64,000 bases of DNA from Aulostomus chinensis (Eukaryota > Chordata > Actinopteri > Syngnathiformes > Aulostomidae): NCBI GenBank assembly GCA_037954235.1, contig JBBMOA010000019.1:10394805-10458804 (forward strand), written 5' to 3'. Shown here one piece after another: positions 12,801-37,867 of the stretch. The stretch's first letter is position 1; each line of letters starts with the position of its first letter. The notes beneath the pieces are model-generated. The model was given only the letters and a program-made list of their open reading frames with translations. It was not told where the DNA came from and did not search any database. The position numbers and the translations under genes are program-made.

Positions 12801-15800
12801 GCATACGAAAAGATGAGACCAGAGGGTAAATCTTCAAATTCGATGTATAATGTATTTCACGATAACATAAAAACACTATTCTTATCAAGCGATCTCCTAA
12901 TATTTATTCAACAGAACTGCTGGACTCCTCCACATTTAAGAGATTCACAGCCAGTGTAGACAACATCCTTGAGAATCTGGAGGACGTGGACCTCACTGCT
13001 GCAGGTAAACACGCTCTGTGTATTTCCCAAGGATCCTGAAAGTTTGACAAAGTGGTAATATAAATATCTATGTGCACTCGCTCAGACGACGATGATGAGA
13101 TACCTCAAGAGCTCCTGCTTGGGAAGCACCAGTTGAGCGAGCTGTGCAGTGATTCTGCAAAGATTAAAGATATGGGCATCTTCAACAAGGTAAGAGGAGC
13201 GTGTGTGTGCGTGTGTGTGCGCGCGCGCACCGTCACGCAGATTTTTTTATCCATCTGGCCATAGTTACATAATTCTGAAAGTGACCAATCATCTGTTTAA
13301 TCCACAGTTTCCATCAGATAAATTGGTTAAAATGATGAATATTCTGGAAAAGAACATTCAGGACAGCGTCAAACTTTCCACACTCATGAATCATGTAAGT
13401 AATCAGATTACTTTTATTCTTTTACTTCTTTGCATCTGTTCTTTTTTGCCTTTTCAGCAAACTTTGGTTTTGTTTTTTTTAAACGGAAAAACTAGTGAAT
13501 TTATTTCAGTGGATATCAACATACTAATTGACCTTAATGAAGATCCGTGTGATTGACTTCTGCTTCCCTAAATGCTGCAGGTCTTTTGTCTTCTGGCTCA
13601 GCTTTCCTATTTTGATGTTCATCCCGTTTGTTCTGGGCCCAATAACTAGAATCAATGTTTATGACACAATTACATGCATTTCTAATGAAAAAAAACTTCA
13701 CATTTAATATCCAAAAGGCCAAAACTCAGTTTCATTCTCATATTGTAAAAGTCTCGTTTTCGCCATCCTTGAAAATTATGGAGACTGAGCACCAACAACA
13801 TCCGTTTACAAACTCTGAAACAAATCTTCCAGTAGAATTCACTTGTGACCAGGTCGCATGGTAAATTTAACTTATTTACACTTGTTTTAGATGAAGTATT
13901 ACTTTAATCCCCAAAAATATGTCGCTGCCTTCATACAGTTGACCGACATACTACTGTAGCTGGGGTAGGCACACAACTGAAAGCTCATTATTCTCATTTC
14001 CCTGATGTTTTTTTTGGGGGGGGGTTTTATAGGGTAATGATTCTATGGATGAGGAGCGGCTGTGGCGTGATCTCATCATGGAGCGGGTGACCAAGTCCGC
14101 TGACGCCTGTCTGACTGCGCTCAACATCATGACGTCTCCACACATGCCCAAGGCTGTTTATATAGAGGATGTGATTGAGAGGATGCTGCAGTACACCAAG
14201 TTCCATCTGCAAAACTCTCTGTACCCCCAGTATGACCCGGCTTACAGAGCCGATCCCCATGGAGGTTAGTCTGTCTAAATTGTAGATCAGTCCTGCAGTA
14301 ATCCAGATTGTGATTCACTAATTAACAGTATTACTAAGATGTTGCATGTGTGCTTACATTTGCATTCACTAAAAAGTAGAGGGCATCTTCATTTTGACAT
14401 CCGGCTGCTGTTCAGGTTCACTCAACTTTTTCTTCCTTTTTTTAAAAATTCTCTTGTCTTTCTCTTCAAGGTGGCATGCATAATTCAAAGAGCAAGAGAG
14501 CAAAGTGTTCTGCCCATAAGCAGAAGGTGGTCATTGTGCTGTACAACAAAGTGTGTGATATTGTCAACAACATCTCAGAACTCCTGGAGATCCAGCTGCT
14601 AACTGACACCACAATTCTTCAGGTGAGACTCTCAGTCTGTCCCAGTGTCAGTCCAGTTCTTGACTACATCTGATCTTTGACTCTTGGCCTCCCTCAATAA
14701 GGTATCCACGCTTGGTATTACACCCTTCTTTGTGGAGAATGTCAGTGAGCTTCAGCTGTGTGCCATCACAATAGTAACAGCAGTAAGTTTGACCCGGCGT
14801 ATTGTTACTTTGTTGTTCTTAATAAATGTTTTCCTGCGTACATCATCACATCACCCCTTTTGATTTGGTACTTTGAATTTTACTCCTCCGTAGGTGTTCA
14901 CGCGTTACAAGAAGCACAGGCAGCTCATTCTTGAAGAGATCTTCACGTCCATGGCGAGACTGCCCACGAGCAAACGCAGTCTTAGAAACTTCAGGTGGGG
15001 GCCAGGATGAAAAACCCTCACCTGACTTATTTATATTTTTCATTGAGTCACCTAAATGAGTCTTCGGTGTTGCTAATGGAACCATGTCTGACTCATACTC
15101 AGGTTAAACAGTGATTCGGATAGAGAACCTGTGTATATCCAGATGGTAACAGCCCTGGTACTTCAGCTCATCCAGTGTGTGGTACACCTCCCCTCTCACA
15201 AGGACGGAGAAGAGGAACATAGCAAGAAGGTGGGAACCAGGCACTTCACTGATGTTTTAACTGCATTTATCCAAAATGTCTTCTGAATATTTGGAGGTGT
15301 ACTCCATATTCTTCCACATATATTCCATACCTTTCTTCAAGGTGGACAAAGACATCATTATCACAAATTCTTATGAAACTGCCATGAGGACCGCTCAAAA
15401 CTTCCTGTCAGTGTTTCTAAAGAAGTAAGTCACTTTTCCTGTTCTCACTTCTCAACACATTCCAGTTTCACCAACTTGTTATTGTCATCAATTGCTTTCT
15501 CCAACTGTGTAATGCAATTGGAGAAATTGAGAAAGTATTGTGCATATAATGTCAATGTCACACTGTTTGACACCTTTCAAACAATTTGACTGGCGTGTTT
15601 TGCCTGGAATGTGTCTCCCAAATATGTTTTTGATTGCAAATCCATGTGATGCAACTCCATGGAAGCCTGTCAGCATTCAATATTCTCCTGTCATCACTGA
15701 TGTTGTTAGTCTGTTGAGCAGAGTCAGAAAATGGAGGACAAGTTGATCATTGCTGGCACCTAGTGCTGACCTTGAGAATGAAAATACAGTCAAGACAAAC

Positions 15801-18800
15801 ACAGTGTATCGAATGTTAAACCAGTGCTGGTTTGTCTGAGCTGACAGCATTTTTGGGACGATTTGATGACTTGAGGCTGCTGTTGGAAGATGGCTGTGTC
15901 CACTAGCAAGCTAATGCTAACTTGGTGGAATTTTCTCACTCTCTTATATCAGAATTGGCAAGGGCTCAAACTTCCTGTACCCTTAAGGCCCTACTTTTAA
16001 CCTGGTTCTGCCATAGACTTTTCAAAATGCACTATTGTAAAAGATGACTATTACTTGTGTGGCAGGTGTGGCAGTAAGCAGGGAGAGGAGGACTACCGGC
16101 CTCTCTTTGAGAACTTTGTTCATGACCTCCTGTCTACAGTCAACAAACCAGAGTGGCCTGCAGCTGAGCTGCTGCTCAGTTTACTGGGTCGATTGTTGGT
16201 GAGTAACATCATTCAGTCCAGCCCCACACCTAGTTACTATCTCTGTAACGTTTACAGCTACTCATGCTTCTTGCTGACATGTTTTCCCTCCGCTCTGTGC
16301 TCCAGGTGCACCAGTTCAGCAACAAGCAGACAGAAATGGCGCTCAGGGTGGCGTCACTCGACTACCTCGGCACTGTTGCTTCTCGCCTGCGTAAAAATGA
16401 CGTCACTGGCAAGATGGACCAAAAGGCCATTGACCGCATCCTCAGAGAGGTAATAAAAACAAAAAGGGAATAGTTTAAACATCTATAAGTTTCTGTCACT
16501 ATTGGACTGGTTTTGAGATGTTCCTGGCTAACTGATTTTGATACAGACTCCAGGTAATGATGAGACCCAACAACTCCAGAAGGCCTTGCTAGTCTACATA
16601 GATGAGAACATGGAGACAGACCCATCTCTAGAGGTGGGTGGTACACTTTTGCTGTACAGCACTAGTTTGTGTCATATTTGTGAAGCTCAGCGTTGGCGTG
16701 TTGTTTCTTTTATACACATGTTGCATGAAGCTCCAAAATGACTTGGTGTTCATTTTTCATGACCCACTGTCTGCATGCATCTGTCTCACCCAGTTTGCCA
16801 GGAAATTTTACATTGCCCAGTGGTACCGGGACGTTACAAGTGAGGCAGAAAAGGCGATGAAGTCTCAAAACGATAACGACGAGGACCGGGAAGGTCAATG
16901 TCATTTCAAGGATGTCGACTCCACCGGGGAGATCATGCAGAGGGTCGAAGCCCAAAAGAAATTCTTGCGGAAGGTGATCCGGATTTCATCATCACATTTC
17001 AGGTAAATACCACTTCAGCCTGGACAGCTGTACCTGTTCTTACTTGCTCTCCAACACCTATCATGGTATTAATCTGTCTTCTTAACTTTCCTTTTAGGAT
17101 GAACTCTGACTCAATAGACTATGACGACTCCTGTCTGATTGTCCGATATCTGGCCTCTATGAGGCCATTTGCACAGAGCTTTGATATTTATTTATCACAG
17201 GTAATAGGATACATTTTACAAATAAAAGAGAGTTTACATTAAGTTCCTTACTCACTCTCTCTGTGATTCTCCCACATAGATTCTGAGAGTGCTGGGTGAA
17301 AGTGCTATTGCTGTCAGAACGAAAGCCATGAAGTGTCTCTCCGAAGTAGTGGCTGTGGATCCAAGTATTCTGGCGAGGGTTGGTCACGCAGATAATTTTC
17401 ATTTTTACATCTGTAATCGCTGTGACTGAGTTGTTCTCTGAGCAATTCCAAAACTCAGGCAGCCTTCATGCATCCTTTGTAGACACTGACGGAGGACTGA
17501 GCTGCTGCTGTTATTGCTGCTGCTGCTCTACGTCTGTGCTGCTTTGAGTGTGGTGTCTTAGAAAGATTATTTTCTCAATTATTTGTTGAATATGTTCCCA
17601 ACTCACTGATTATTCATTGGTCTAATGACATCCACAAATTTATGAAGGATGTCTGTTTCCATTTTCTGAATGTGATAGCTTGGTTGTGAAGCCAAAAATT
17701 CACTAATATTCCATTTGCCTTCACATATACTGCAGAAAGCCTTCAAATTTATTGATCGATTCTCATGCGTTATTTATTTCACAACCTGACCATCAAGACT
17801 GTGTTGTAACTAGCAGCCATAAAGTTTACAAGCCAAAGCTGTGCTTCATCAAACTTCCCATTTTGTTTTCCAGTTGGATATGCAGCGCGGGGTTCACTGC
17901 CGCCTCATGGACAACTCTACCAGTGTGCGAGAGGCAGCTGTAGAGCTTCTCGGTCGTTTTGTGCTAAGTCGACCTCAACTCATCGAGCAATACTATGACA
18001 TGCTCATTGAAAGAATATTGGTAATTTTATGATCTAATTCTATATCATGTATATCTATAACCATCTACTCTTTTTCAGCTAATGTGGTCACATCATGTGG
18101 CCCTTTTTTATGTGTTTCAAAAAGGTATAAGCAATGTTTGCTTTTGTTTTTGTCGGTAACGCTGGCCTAACAGTTCATTTGAAGTGCAAAAGTTCAACTG
18201 AGGTTAAATCTTCACAGTGCCACCTAAAGATCAAATGGTGAATTGCAGCCATTTTGCTTTCGGAGGTTTATTTCAAAAATGCCCATAACCATGCAACAAT
18301 CCGAAAAATGTATTTTGACTTCACACCTTCACGTTTAATTGTTTGTATATATTTTTCACATTTTCCTCAGGATAATTGGTATTTTGTTATCTTTTATATA
18401 ATTGTTGTCCTTTATATAATGAAAGGGTACTTATAGTTTGTATTGATCCTTCCCTTGTCTCTAATAGGACACTGGTATTAGTGTGAGGAAGAGAGTCATT
18501 AAGATCCTGAGGGATATTTGCTTGGAGCAGCCAGACTTCCACAAGATCACTGAGATGTGTGTCAAGATGATCCGAAGGGTCAACGATGAGGAGGGGATCA
18601 AGGTTTGTATTCATGTGAAAGCCTTTTGCAAACCGCTGCTTCTCGTTTTCAATTATTGAACATTTATTTTACCCCAAATCTTTGATGACGCAGAAACTGG
18701 TGAACGAGACCTTCCAGAAACTCTGGTTCACCCCGACACCAAATCATGACAATGACGCCATGACCAGAAAAATCCTGAACATCACAGATGTGGTGCGCAC

Positions 18801-20473
18801 TATATACACTGTCAATATACTGTTGTGCTATTGTTTAAAAAAAAATTCAGCGTTTGATATCGTTGTTTTTCGAATTCACTCCAGGTGTTGGCATGTAAAG
18901 ATTCAGGCTATGACTGGTTTGAACAGCTTCTCCAAAATGTAAGCAGAACCTGAACATTTAGAGGTTTGCCTTTCTTTGCGATAGATGCTGTGGTCATATT
19001 TATGTTACGTGTACTGCATATTTTCAGCTTCTAAAATCAGAGCAGGACGCTTCATACAAGCCTACCAAGAAGGCCTGCGGCCAGTTGGTGGACAATCTAG
19101 TGGAACACATATTGAAATATGAGGAGTCTCTTGCAGGTAGATGCTTTTTGGCAATTTTTTTTTTTGGATGTGCAACGTATTGTTTATGTGAAGCATTTCA
19201 GTACAGTGACAAACTGTCTCTGTTTTTCAGACTGCGAGGACAAAGGTGTCAGCTCAGGTCGCGTGTTAGCATGCATCACCACTCTGTACCTGTTCAGCAA
19301 GATCAGACCGCAGTTAATGGTCAAACATGCCATGACTATGCAGCCTTACCTGAGCACCAAATGTAATGTAAGAACCTCATCATCGGAATGATTTCTTTAA
19401 GTTGGTTACCAAAGGACTGAAATGAATGCCATTTTATGTGGCGCAATAGTGCCACTTAGTGGTGGATACATGAAAACTTATCAGCTAAGTATTATTTCCT
19501 TCTTAGCTTTTGACTCCTCTTATATTATCACTACAGACTCAGAACGACTTCATGTTGATTTGTAACGTCGCCAAGATCCTAGAGCTGGTTGTGCCTCTGA
19601 TGGAGCACCCTAGTGAGAATTTCCTCACCACCATAGAAGAAGACCTGATGAAACTCATCATCAAATATGGCATGACGGTCTGTCTCTTTCAGATAGTTCT
19701 GGAAAAAAACCTGCACAGCACGGATGTTAAGCTACTGAACTGTACTGTTCTCAGTATCATGACATCATTTATTGGGTTTCCCCCTCAGGTTGTGCAACAC
19801 TGTGTAAGCTGCCTGGGTGCTGTTGTGAACAAGGTCACGCACAACTACAAGTTTGTTTGGGCTTGTTTCAATCGTTATTATGGTATGACAAATGAATGTT
19901 TACTCTTACATTCTTATCTATTTTAACATTGAGATGAATAAATAAGATGAACAAAAGCATTGAACACATCATGAGTGTATGAACTACAAGAACAAAAGTT
20001 CTTATGATGTCACATATGGGTGTCGTTTTGCAGGAGCTTTGGCAAAACTCAAGACGCAGCACCAAGAAGACCCTAATAGTTCCACGCTGGCAGCTAACAA
20101 ACCAACACTCCTGCGCTCGCTGTTTACCGTCGGAGCTTTGTGTCGACACTTTGATTTTGACCAAGAAGAGTTCAAGGGTGCTAACAAGGTAGACAACTGC
20201 TCTTAGTTCAAATGTTAAAGTGATTCTTCACCCAATAAGTGTTTTTCTCTTTTCAAGTACTGACAAATAGATGTCACAAGTTCACATTGAGAACTGCATT
20301 ACTTCTTTGTGAGGAGCCAGACATGCATATTTACTGGATAAAGAAGAAGATGTTGGGTTTACCTGCTGCTATTAGCTCCAAGTTAAATATACATATACAT
20401 ATACACACACACACACACACATATATATATATGTGTATGTATGTATGTATATATATATATATATGTATGTGTG

Positions 20474-20519
<46 letters not shown>

Positions 20520-22705
20520 TATGTACATATATATATGTGTGTATATGTATGTATATATATGTATGTATACATTTCTGCAGTAGTGCAGTGGGGATGGCAG
20601 CGGGGGGGGGGTCTTCATGAGCTCAAGAAACCTATTTTTGTGAGCACTTGAAAAGAACCCTCTTTCAGTGAAGTTTGGCTGATATTGCAGAACTGCTGTC
20701 AAACCCATCTTGATAAAAATGTGTGTCTTAGATAATCATAAAGGACAAAGTGCTGGAGCTTCTGCTGTACTTCACTACTCATGAAGAGGAGGAGGTCCAG
20801 ATCAAGGCTCTCATAGGTCTAGGTAGATAACCTTATCTCTTTGTAACATTGCTATGTTCTGTCATGAATTATCAAACTTGTTCTTGCTATGTACCTAATT
20901 CTGTTTTCATCTCAAGGCTTCCAGTTCATCATGCACCCGGAGCTCATGTTTGTGCAGGATGTGAAGGTTCTGTATAACAACACGCTGTCAGATGAAAACA
21001 GTTCAGTCAGTCTGAAGATCCAGGTCCTAAAAAACCTGCAGACGTACCTGCAGGAAGAGGACTCTCGAATGCAGGAGGCTGACCGCGAATGTGAGTTGAA
21101 CAAATCAACTTGTGCCACTCTTGTTTATGTATGATCATCCTCCGACCGATCAAGCTGATGGTTTTGTTTATTTAGGGAAGAAACAAGCAAAGCAGGAGGA
21201 CCTTAAGGAGATGGGGGACATCTCATCAGGAATGAGTAGCTCCATCATTCAGATTTACCTGAAGCATGTGCTGGAGTCCTTCCTCCACACACAGTCAACT
21301 GTTCGGCACTTTGCTCTGAATGTCATTACGCTGACTCTCAGCCAGGGCCTCATCCACCCTGTGCAGGTATGTTTACATCCTCACTCTAGCATATGCTGAT
21401 CAGGACCACCCAAAACTTGAAATGCCATGTTGAATCAAGATGATCATTTTCCCCTTTTTAAATTTTTTTTTTTAATTTTAGTGTGTGCCATACTTGATTG
21501 CCATGGGAACAGACCCTGAGCCAACCATGAAGAACAAGGCGGATCAGCAGCTGGTGGAGATTGATAAGAAATATTCAGGCTTTATCCATGTGAGTGGTTC
21601 AAAATCACCAGGGGAGCGACACCTTGCGCACTTAAGTTAAATCAGAAAATATTATGTTGTTCTTTATTTAGATTTGTTTTTTTATGACGTCAATGAAAAT
21701 CAGCCGCATATCTGCTGTATTCTAAGTGAACTTGTAAGCCCGAGTGCTAGTAAAAATAACATAAAGGCATTTAACTAAGTTTTCACCATTGAATCCACAG
21801 ATGAAGGCCGTTGCCGGGTTGAAGTTGTCTTATCAGGTACAACGGGCCATCGCTGGATCCAAAGATGCAGTGATCCGAGGTTTTCGTCACAATGACACCG
21901 ACGCGGCTCTCTGCTCTCATCTTTACACCATGGTCCGTGGGAACCGGCAACACAGACGAGCCTTCCTCATTTCCCTGCTGAACCTGTTTGACGACAGCTC
22001 TGTAAGTTCCCCTTTCATTCCCTCGTGTTTATACTGGAAAAATGACTTTCTTCCATGATTCTCCGAGACCTGTCTCAAATCCATCTTTTCCTCCATGTAC
22101 GTCTATAACAGATATATGATTCTCATGAACAGGACTTTTGAACAATGTTTTTTTTTTTTTTTTTTTACTGTGTTGCAGAAAACAGAGGTGAACATGCTGC
22201 TATTCATAGCAGACAACTTGGCCTGCTTCCCTTACCAGACCCAAGAGGAACCTCTCTTCATCATGCATCATGTAGATATTACTCTGTCTGTGTCCGGCAG
22301 CAACCTGCTCCAGTCTTTCAAGGAGGTGAGAAACTTTAATGGCCTGTTTGTTTGCTGATCCTGTGATGTTTTGGGGCAGGTCCATTTAACATAGTGAAGA
22401 TTTCATTTTTTTTTCCAGTTATGTGGGCTGCAGTCACGATGGTGGATGCTCTCCAAGTGCCCTCTAGTTCATTTTCTTTACCATGTCATAAATATTCTAA
22501 CTTGTGGAATGTTTCTTTTGTATATTTTTGAGTTTGAGTGAAATTTTCCTCCATTCAGTCTTTACGAAAGGGACCTGTACAACAGCGAAAAAAGATGATC
22601 AAAAAGAAGAAGAAGAAGAAGAAGAAGAAGAAGAGGAAGCAGCAGCATCGGAGGAGAAAACACAGCTCTGATGACACTGATGAGGAGAGCAGCAGCAGTG
22701 AATCC

Positions 22706-22761
<56 letters not shown>

Positions 22762-24556
22762 TGAGGAAGAGGTTCACAAGCCAAAAAAAAAAGATTCAGA
22801 CTCTGACATGGACGATGAAGACACAGTTATGGACCGTCTACCTGAAAACCCCACACCTCTGCTGGACTTCGCCATGGCTTCACAGGGAATCTTGCTACTG
22901 CTTGTTCTCAAGCAGCATCTGAAGAATCTCTATGGCTTCTCAGACAGGTAGGCTACTCCCGGGATCGGTCATTAAGCCTTCATTACGAGTGTTCACATGA
23001 CTTAAAGTCAACGGAACATTTTACTTGTGCCGCAGCAAAATCCAGAAGTACTCGCCAACCGAGTCTGCCAAAGTGTACGACAAGGCGGTGAACAGGAAAC
23101 CTAAGGTGCACTTCAACCCTCGTCAGACACTGGACTTCCTGAAAGGGGATCGAGCCAAAGCTGATCTCAGCTACCAGATGAAGAGGGACATTGTGAAACA
23201 GTATTTGGATGTAAGTTGTAATTCAGACCCGGTTCTCCACTGATGACCGGTGGACCAGTTGTTACTTATCTTACCATAAATTAGGTGAGTGCCAACTCAT
23301 TTAAATGTTTACCTCCTTTTATCTCTCAGTTCAAGGTCCTGATGGAGCACTTGGATCGTGAGGAGGAGGATGAGGAAGGGGGCGAAGCAAGTGCCAACGC
23401 CAGAAACAAAGCAATTACTTCGCTGCTAAGGGGCCCCAAACCCCGCAACCACAACCACAACGATCACGCTGCGCCAGTGGAGTCTGACGATGAAGAAAGC
23501 GAGGATGAAGATCCCCCAGCGGTTAACACTTCTAACTTTCTTTAAGCATGGAGCTGTGATTATTGAAAGGATTCATATGTCATCTTCTTTTAATCACACT
23601 AAATAAGAGATAAATGGGTTCCCCCCAAATAGCATATGCACTTATCCAAAACTCGAAATGTGTAATTTCCCTACAGCAGTGTTCAAAAGTCTACCTGCTC
23701 AGCCCCAGTTCAGGGGCCTCCTGTACATCCAGTAGGCCCAGCCTTCCTGTTATGGCCTTTAGAAGTGTGGTTGCCCACTAAAAGCACACACTGTGCTCTC
23801 TGTCCTGCTGCTGTCCCACAACCCCAGTTGAACTTCGCTCTGAAGTCCAGTTGATCCTAAAACCCTGCAGCAGATTTACAAACAGGCATTAGTTGGATGA
23901 ACCCATCAGGAGTTCAGCAGAAAGTTACATATGACTGTAAAAATTAAGTCAGTTTAGTCTGGCTCTACATCTCTAAAGATGTAGGATGGTGCATGATGGG
24001 AGGCTGATGATCAAACACAGGCAACGTACAACGGTTAGGCAGCACCATTTGCCGTGCAGCAGTCAAACAGTCACCCGGGATTCAGTGCAGCTGAATATTT
24101 ACTTAATGATCCAAAAAAAGAGCACATACAGAGACATATGGGGAGAGTGCAGTGTGTGGAAATTCTGCCACTTCTAAATTTGAATGTCTTCCACAGCGAA
24201 AACCGAGGAGAGGCGAGGACTCTGCAGATGATTGCGGTCACATGAACGAAACAGTGGAGGCCATGGATGTTGTCGCCATCTGCTGCCCCAAGTATAAAGA
24301 CAGACCACAGATCGCCAGGGTCATCCAGAAGACCAAAACTGGCTACAGTATACACTGGATGTCTGGTACTTACTCTGGGCCCTGGGCTGAGGCCAAGAAA
24401 CGGGACGGTCGCAAAAAGGTGCCTTGGGTCGACACGATCAAGGAGTCGGACATTATTTACAAGAAGATTTCATTGACAAGCGGACAAAAGCTTACAAACA
24501 AAGTGGCACAGACGTTACGGGCGCTATACGCTGCCAAGGAGGGGTCTAGGCGTTAA
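5973..24556 (+). CDS. nipbl: Nipped-B-like cohesin loading factor (complete)
   Basis: NIPBL with MAU2 loads cohesin on chromatin, stimulates its ATPase and drives loop extrusion in the nucleus. I traced 46 coding exons (numbered 2-47), all with canonical GT..AG borders; the running phase stays consistent and gives 2743 codons plus stop, close to the 2804 residues of human NIPBL. Coding exons start at 5973, 7078, 7329, 7742, 7933, 8900, 9117, 9326, 9928, 11740, 12317, 12763, 12915, 13086, 13308, 14033, 14471, 14702, 14894, 15103, 15342, 16066, 16306, 16547, 16794, 17098, 17280, 17874, 18468, 18694, 18885, 19028, 19231, 19537, 19789, 20034, 20732, 20917, 21176, 21482, 21801, 22179, 22559, 23036, 23330 and 24197. 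The N-terminus (MNGDMPHVPITTLAGIASL) and the C-terminal NIPBL block are near-identical to human. Teleosts often keep two copies (nipbla, nipblb); which one this is cannot be decided here. Confidence 0.97.
9928..11568 (+). CDS. nipbl: nipbl exon 10: large disordered, mixed-charge exon with two PxVxL motifs
   Basis: A single 1641-base exon encodes residues 448-994. It opens with KPLKKRKQDSYPQE (NLS-like, conserved with human) and ends with the conserved block EFPSYLLGG...LKNFVIPK...LNKGAKPVVVLQKL. PVVVL (residue ~958) is the HP1 chromoshadow-binding PxVxL motif known in NIPBL. A second PVVVL lies at residue ~518 (10138-10152); human has PVSVL at a comparable place. Between 10540 and 10990 the frame is almost entirely K/R/D/E in short RDKD, RERE and KDRD units, where human NIPBL has RPETPKQK-type repeats instead. 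The donor after GGGAGAG is a good GTACGT; the frame stays open for another 44 codons into the intron, which is intron sequence and not counted. Confidence 0.92.
11740..13394 (+). CDS. nipbl: nipbl exons 11-16: acidic/basic linker leading to HEAT domain
   Basis: Exons 11740-11865, 12317-12445, 12763-12825, 12915-13004, 13086-13189 and 13308-13394 encode residues ~995-1194. Exon 11 carries KPNKRRHSLISKTPKYAEM followed by a run of nine glutamates. Exon 13 is lysine-rich (VAKKMKKKQKNRKAYEKM). Exons 14-16 carry the strongly conserved STFKRFTASVDNILENLEDV, DDDEIPQELLLGKHQL and VKMMNILEKNIQD blocks that start the folded hook domain. Confidence 0.92.
14033..22325 (+). CDS. nipbl: nipbl exons 17-43: HEAT-repeat hook domain
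   Basis: Twenty-seven short exons encode residues ~1195-2372, the alpha-helical HEAT-repeat hook that contacts SMC1/SMC3, RAD21 and DNA in the known cohesin loader. Residue identity to human looks very high throughout (EERLWRDLIMERVTKSADAC, YDPAYRADPHGG, KCGSKQGEEDYRPLFENF, EVVAVDPSILARLDMQRGV, LVNETFQKLWFTPTP, HCVSCLGAVVNKVTHNYKF, GDISSGMSSSIIQIYLKHVL, IRGFRHNDTDAALCSHLY). No frameshift or premature stop occurs in any exon, so the gene appears functional. Confidence 0.94.
20386..20571. repeat. Compound AT/AC/GTAT microsatellite in nipbl intron 37
   Basis: Alternating (TA)n, (CA)n and (GTAT)n units span about 185 bases inside the intron between exons 37 and 38. Long translated strings of Tyr, Ile, Met, Cys and Val in this stretch are artefacts of the repeat. 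Confidence 0.9.
22559..24556 (+). CDS. nipbl: nipbl exons 44-47: low-complexity insert and conserved C-terminus
   Basis: Exon 44 (22559-22947) encodes a run of 11 lysines (22601-22633), an RKQQHRRRKH patch and a run of 19 serines (22703-22759, mostly AGC) before LPENPTPLLDFAMASQGIL. Exons 45 (23036-23210) and 46 (23330-23521) give SKIQKYSPTESAKVYDKAVN and the acidic tail. Exon 47 (24197-24556) gives MNETVEAMDVVAICCPKYKD...VPWVDTIKESDIIYKKISLT, ending KEGSRR. The donor of exon 46 (GCG then GTTAAC) is weak. It is chosen because phase 0 joins the clean acceptor at 24196 and no better GT lies before the in-frame stop at 23543; an in-frame GT at 23477 is an alternative. Confidence 0.88.
22601..22759 (+). 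repeat. Coding AAG and AGC trinucleotide runs in nipbl exon 44
   Basis: Inside the reading frame, (AAG)10 at 22604-22633 encodes lysine and AGC repeats at 22706-22759 encode serine, the last 14 AGC being uninterrupted. Human NIPBL has a shorter, more mixed Ser/Glu/Lys region here, so these look like lineage expansions by replication slippage. Confidence 0.85.
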
Positions 24557-24897
24557 TCACCTGATTTTACTCACACAGAATCCCTTGACAGTCCAAATCT
24601 ATGAGGACCCAATATGTTACAAAAAGAGAGACATGAAAACCTCTTTATATTTAAGGACCTGATAGAGAGGACGTCTTGTGAACACGGACGTGATGAATTG
24701 AAACAAAAGAAAAAAACACCAGAAGGAAATGTTTGGGGAAACATTGTGTGGGAGTTCCTTCGCTGTTGTGCAGCAACTTGGTTGTTTGATTTTTACTCCC
24801 ACTGTATTATAGTTTAACTAAACATGTTTATATCTGAACATAATTCTGTAAAAATAACAAAGTGAATGTTGGAAATTAGTGTATTGATGATGTTCTT

Positions 24898-24903
24898 AAT
24901 AAA
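24898..24903 (+). terminator. nipbl: nipbl poly(A) signal
   Basis: AATAAA 342 bases after the stop codon, followed by a GT/T-rich stretch (GTGTTTTTGG). It is the only canonical hexamer in the likely 3'UTR. Confidence 0.7.
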
Positions 24904-25934
24904 GTGTTTTTGGAGTTTAAAGTAGCACCAGATTAATTGATGTACTCTGATTCTAACAGGTTTTGTATACATATCTTACATGTTTTGGTATTTGACAAAC
25001 TTGAAGCACTGAAGTATCTATGCTTATATGCACAGGAAGAAGTGATATTTTCATATGGATTTTGATGATTTTGATCAGAGAGGAAGAAAAGAGACACCCA
25101 CTTCAACCGTAAAACTTTTGTTCTTGTAGTGGCTTGACGCTTAAATGTTAGGGAATCATAGTCGAGGCCTTCACCATATTCATGCTTTAGCAAATTTTTA
25201 ATTTAGGCCATTTTTATTGCCTTTCTTCTTACTTGATCATTTTTGCTTTATTTCAGGCTATGCAGTGCCCTATTGGGGAAAAAAAGGCATTTTGAGGAGT
25301 AACTCTACAGTATATAATATGCACTGTAAGGGGAAATGCACAATTCTTTTTAATTATTAAATTTTCAATTAATTTTTTCCTCTGAAATAATGCCATCCAT
25401 CTCACATATATGGTTGAAAGGGGATAGTGCACCCACAAATGAGTAGAAGACGATTTGTAAGACGTATGTATTCGACTGATAGAGGCAGCAGAAAACTTAA
25501 CCCAGTGTAGTCTGCGAAAAATTTGAGAGGCGAAGAAGAAGAACCGGAAGAAAACCTCTCACCTCCTCAGCGGTTGTATGTGCATGAGGTTGGCGGGCTG
25601 GGAGTTTTGTATGTGTTGGATGTGATTGTTTTAAATTTGAAAGTGGACAAAACGATTTATTTATAAAGTCAAGACCAGGCGGGATACTTCCGGTCGGGTA
25701 AAACCACCAGTTCACTTTAAAACACCATTTAAGGCTTAGCTTATTTAGCATTTTATGCAAAGAGTTTAATGCTAGCAGACAGCTAACAGCCGGTTTCTCA
25801 TCAATTTGCTAGCCGTAAGTCAGCTAGCACCGCAGGACTCATGATTAAGGAATGGTATCTCGGCTGTTTTTGCTAATATTATTGCTGGTGTGACTGGCTT
25901 TCTCCATAGGAAAGTTCGCGGTGGTAGCCCAGTC
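24904..25934. other. nipbl-nup155 intergenic spacer with probable nup155 promoter
   Basis: About 1 kb separates the nipbl poly(A) signal from the nup155 start codon. The proximal part has two ETS-like sites, ACCGGAAG at 25543-25550 and ACTTCCGG at 25686-25693, which are common in TATA-less housekeeping promoters. A splice-acceptor-like CTTTCTCCATAG ends at 25910, so a noncoding first exon may lie within the spacer. No other gene is seen. Confidence 0.45.

Positions 25935-37867
<11,933 letters not shown>

Noticed and set aside
20386..20651. Open frames of repeated Tyr/Ile/Met/Cys/Val on both strands
   Set aside because: They are translations of TA/GT/GTAT microsatellites (the same at 36200-36447, 49960-50250 and 50556-50811) and have no coding support.
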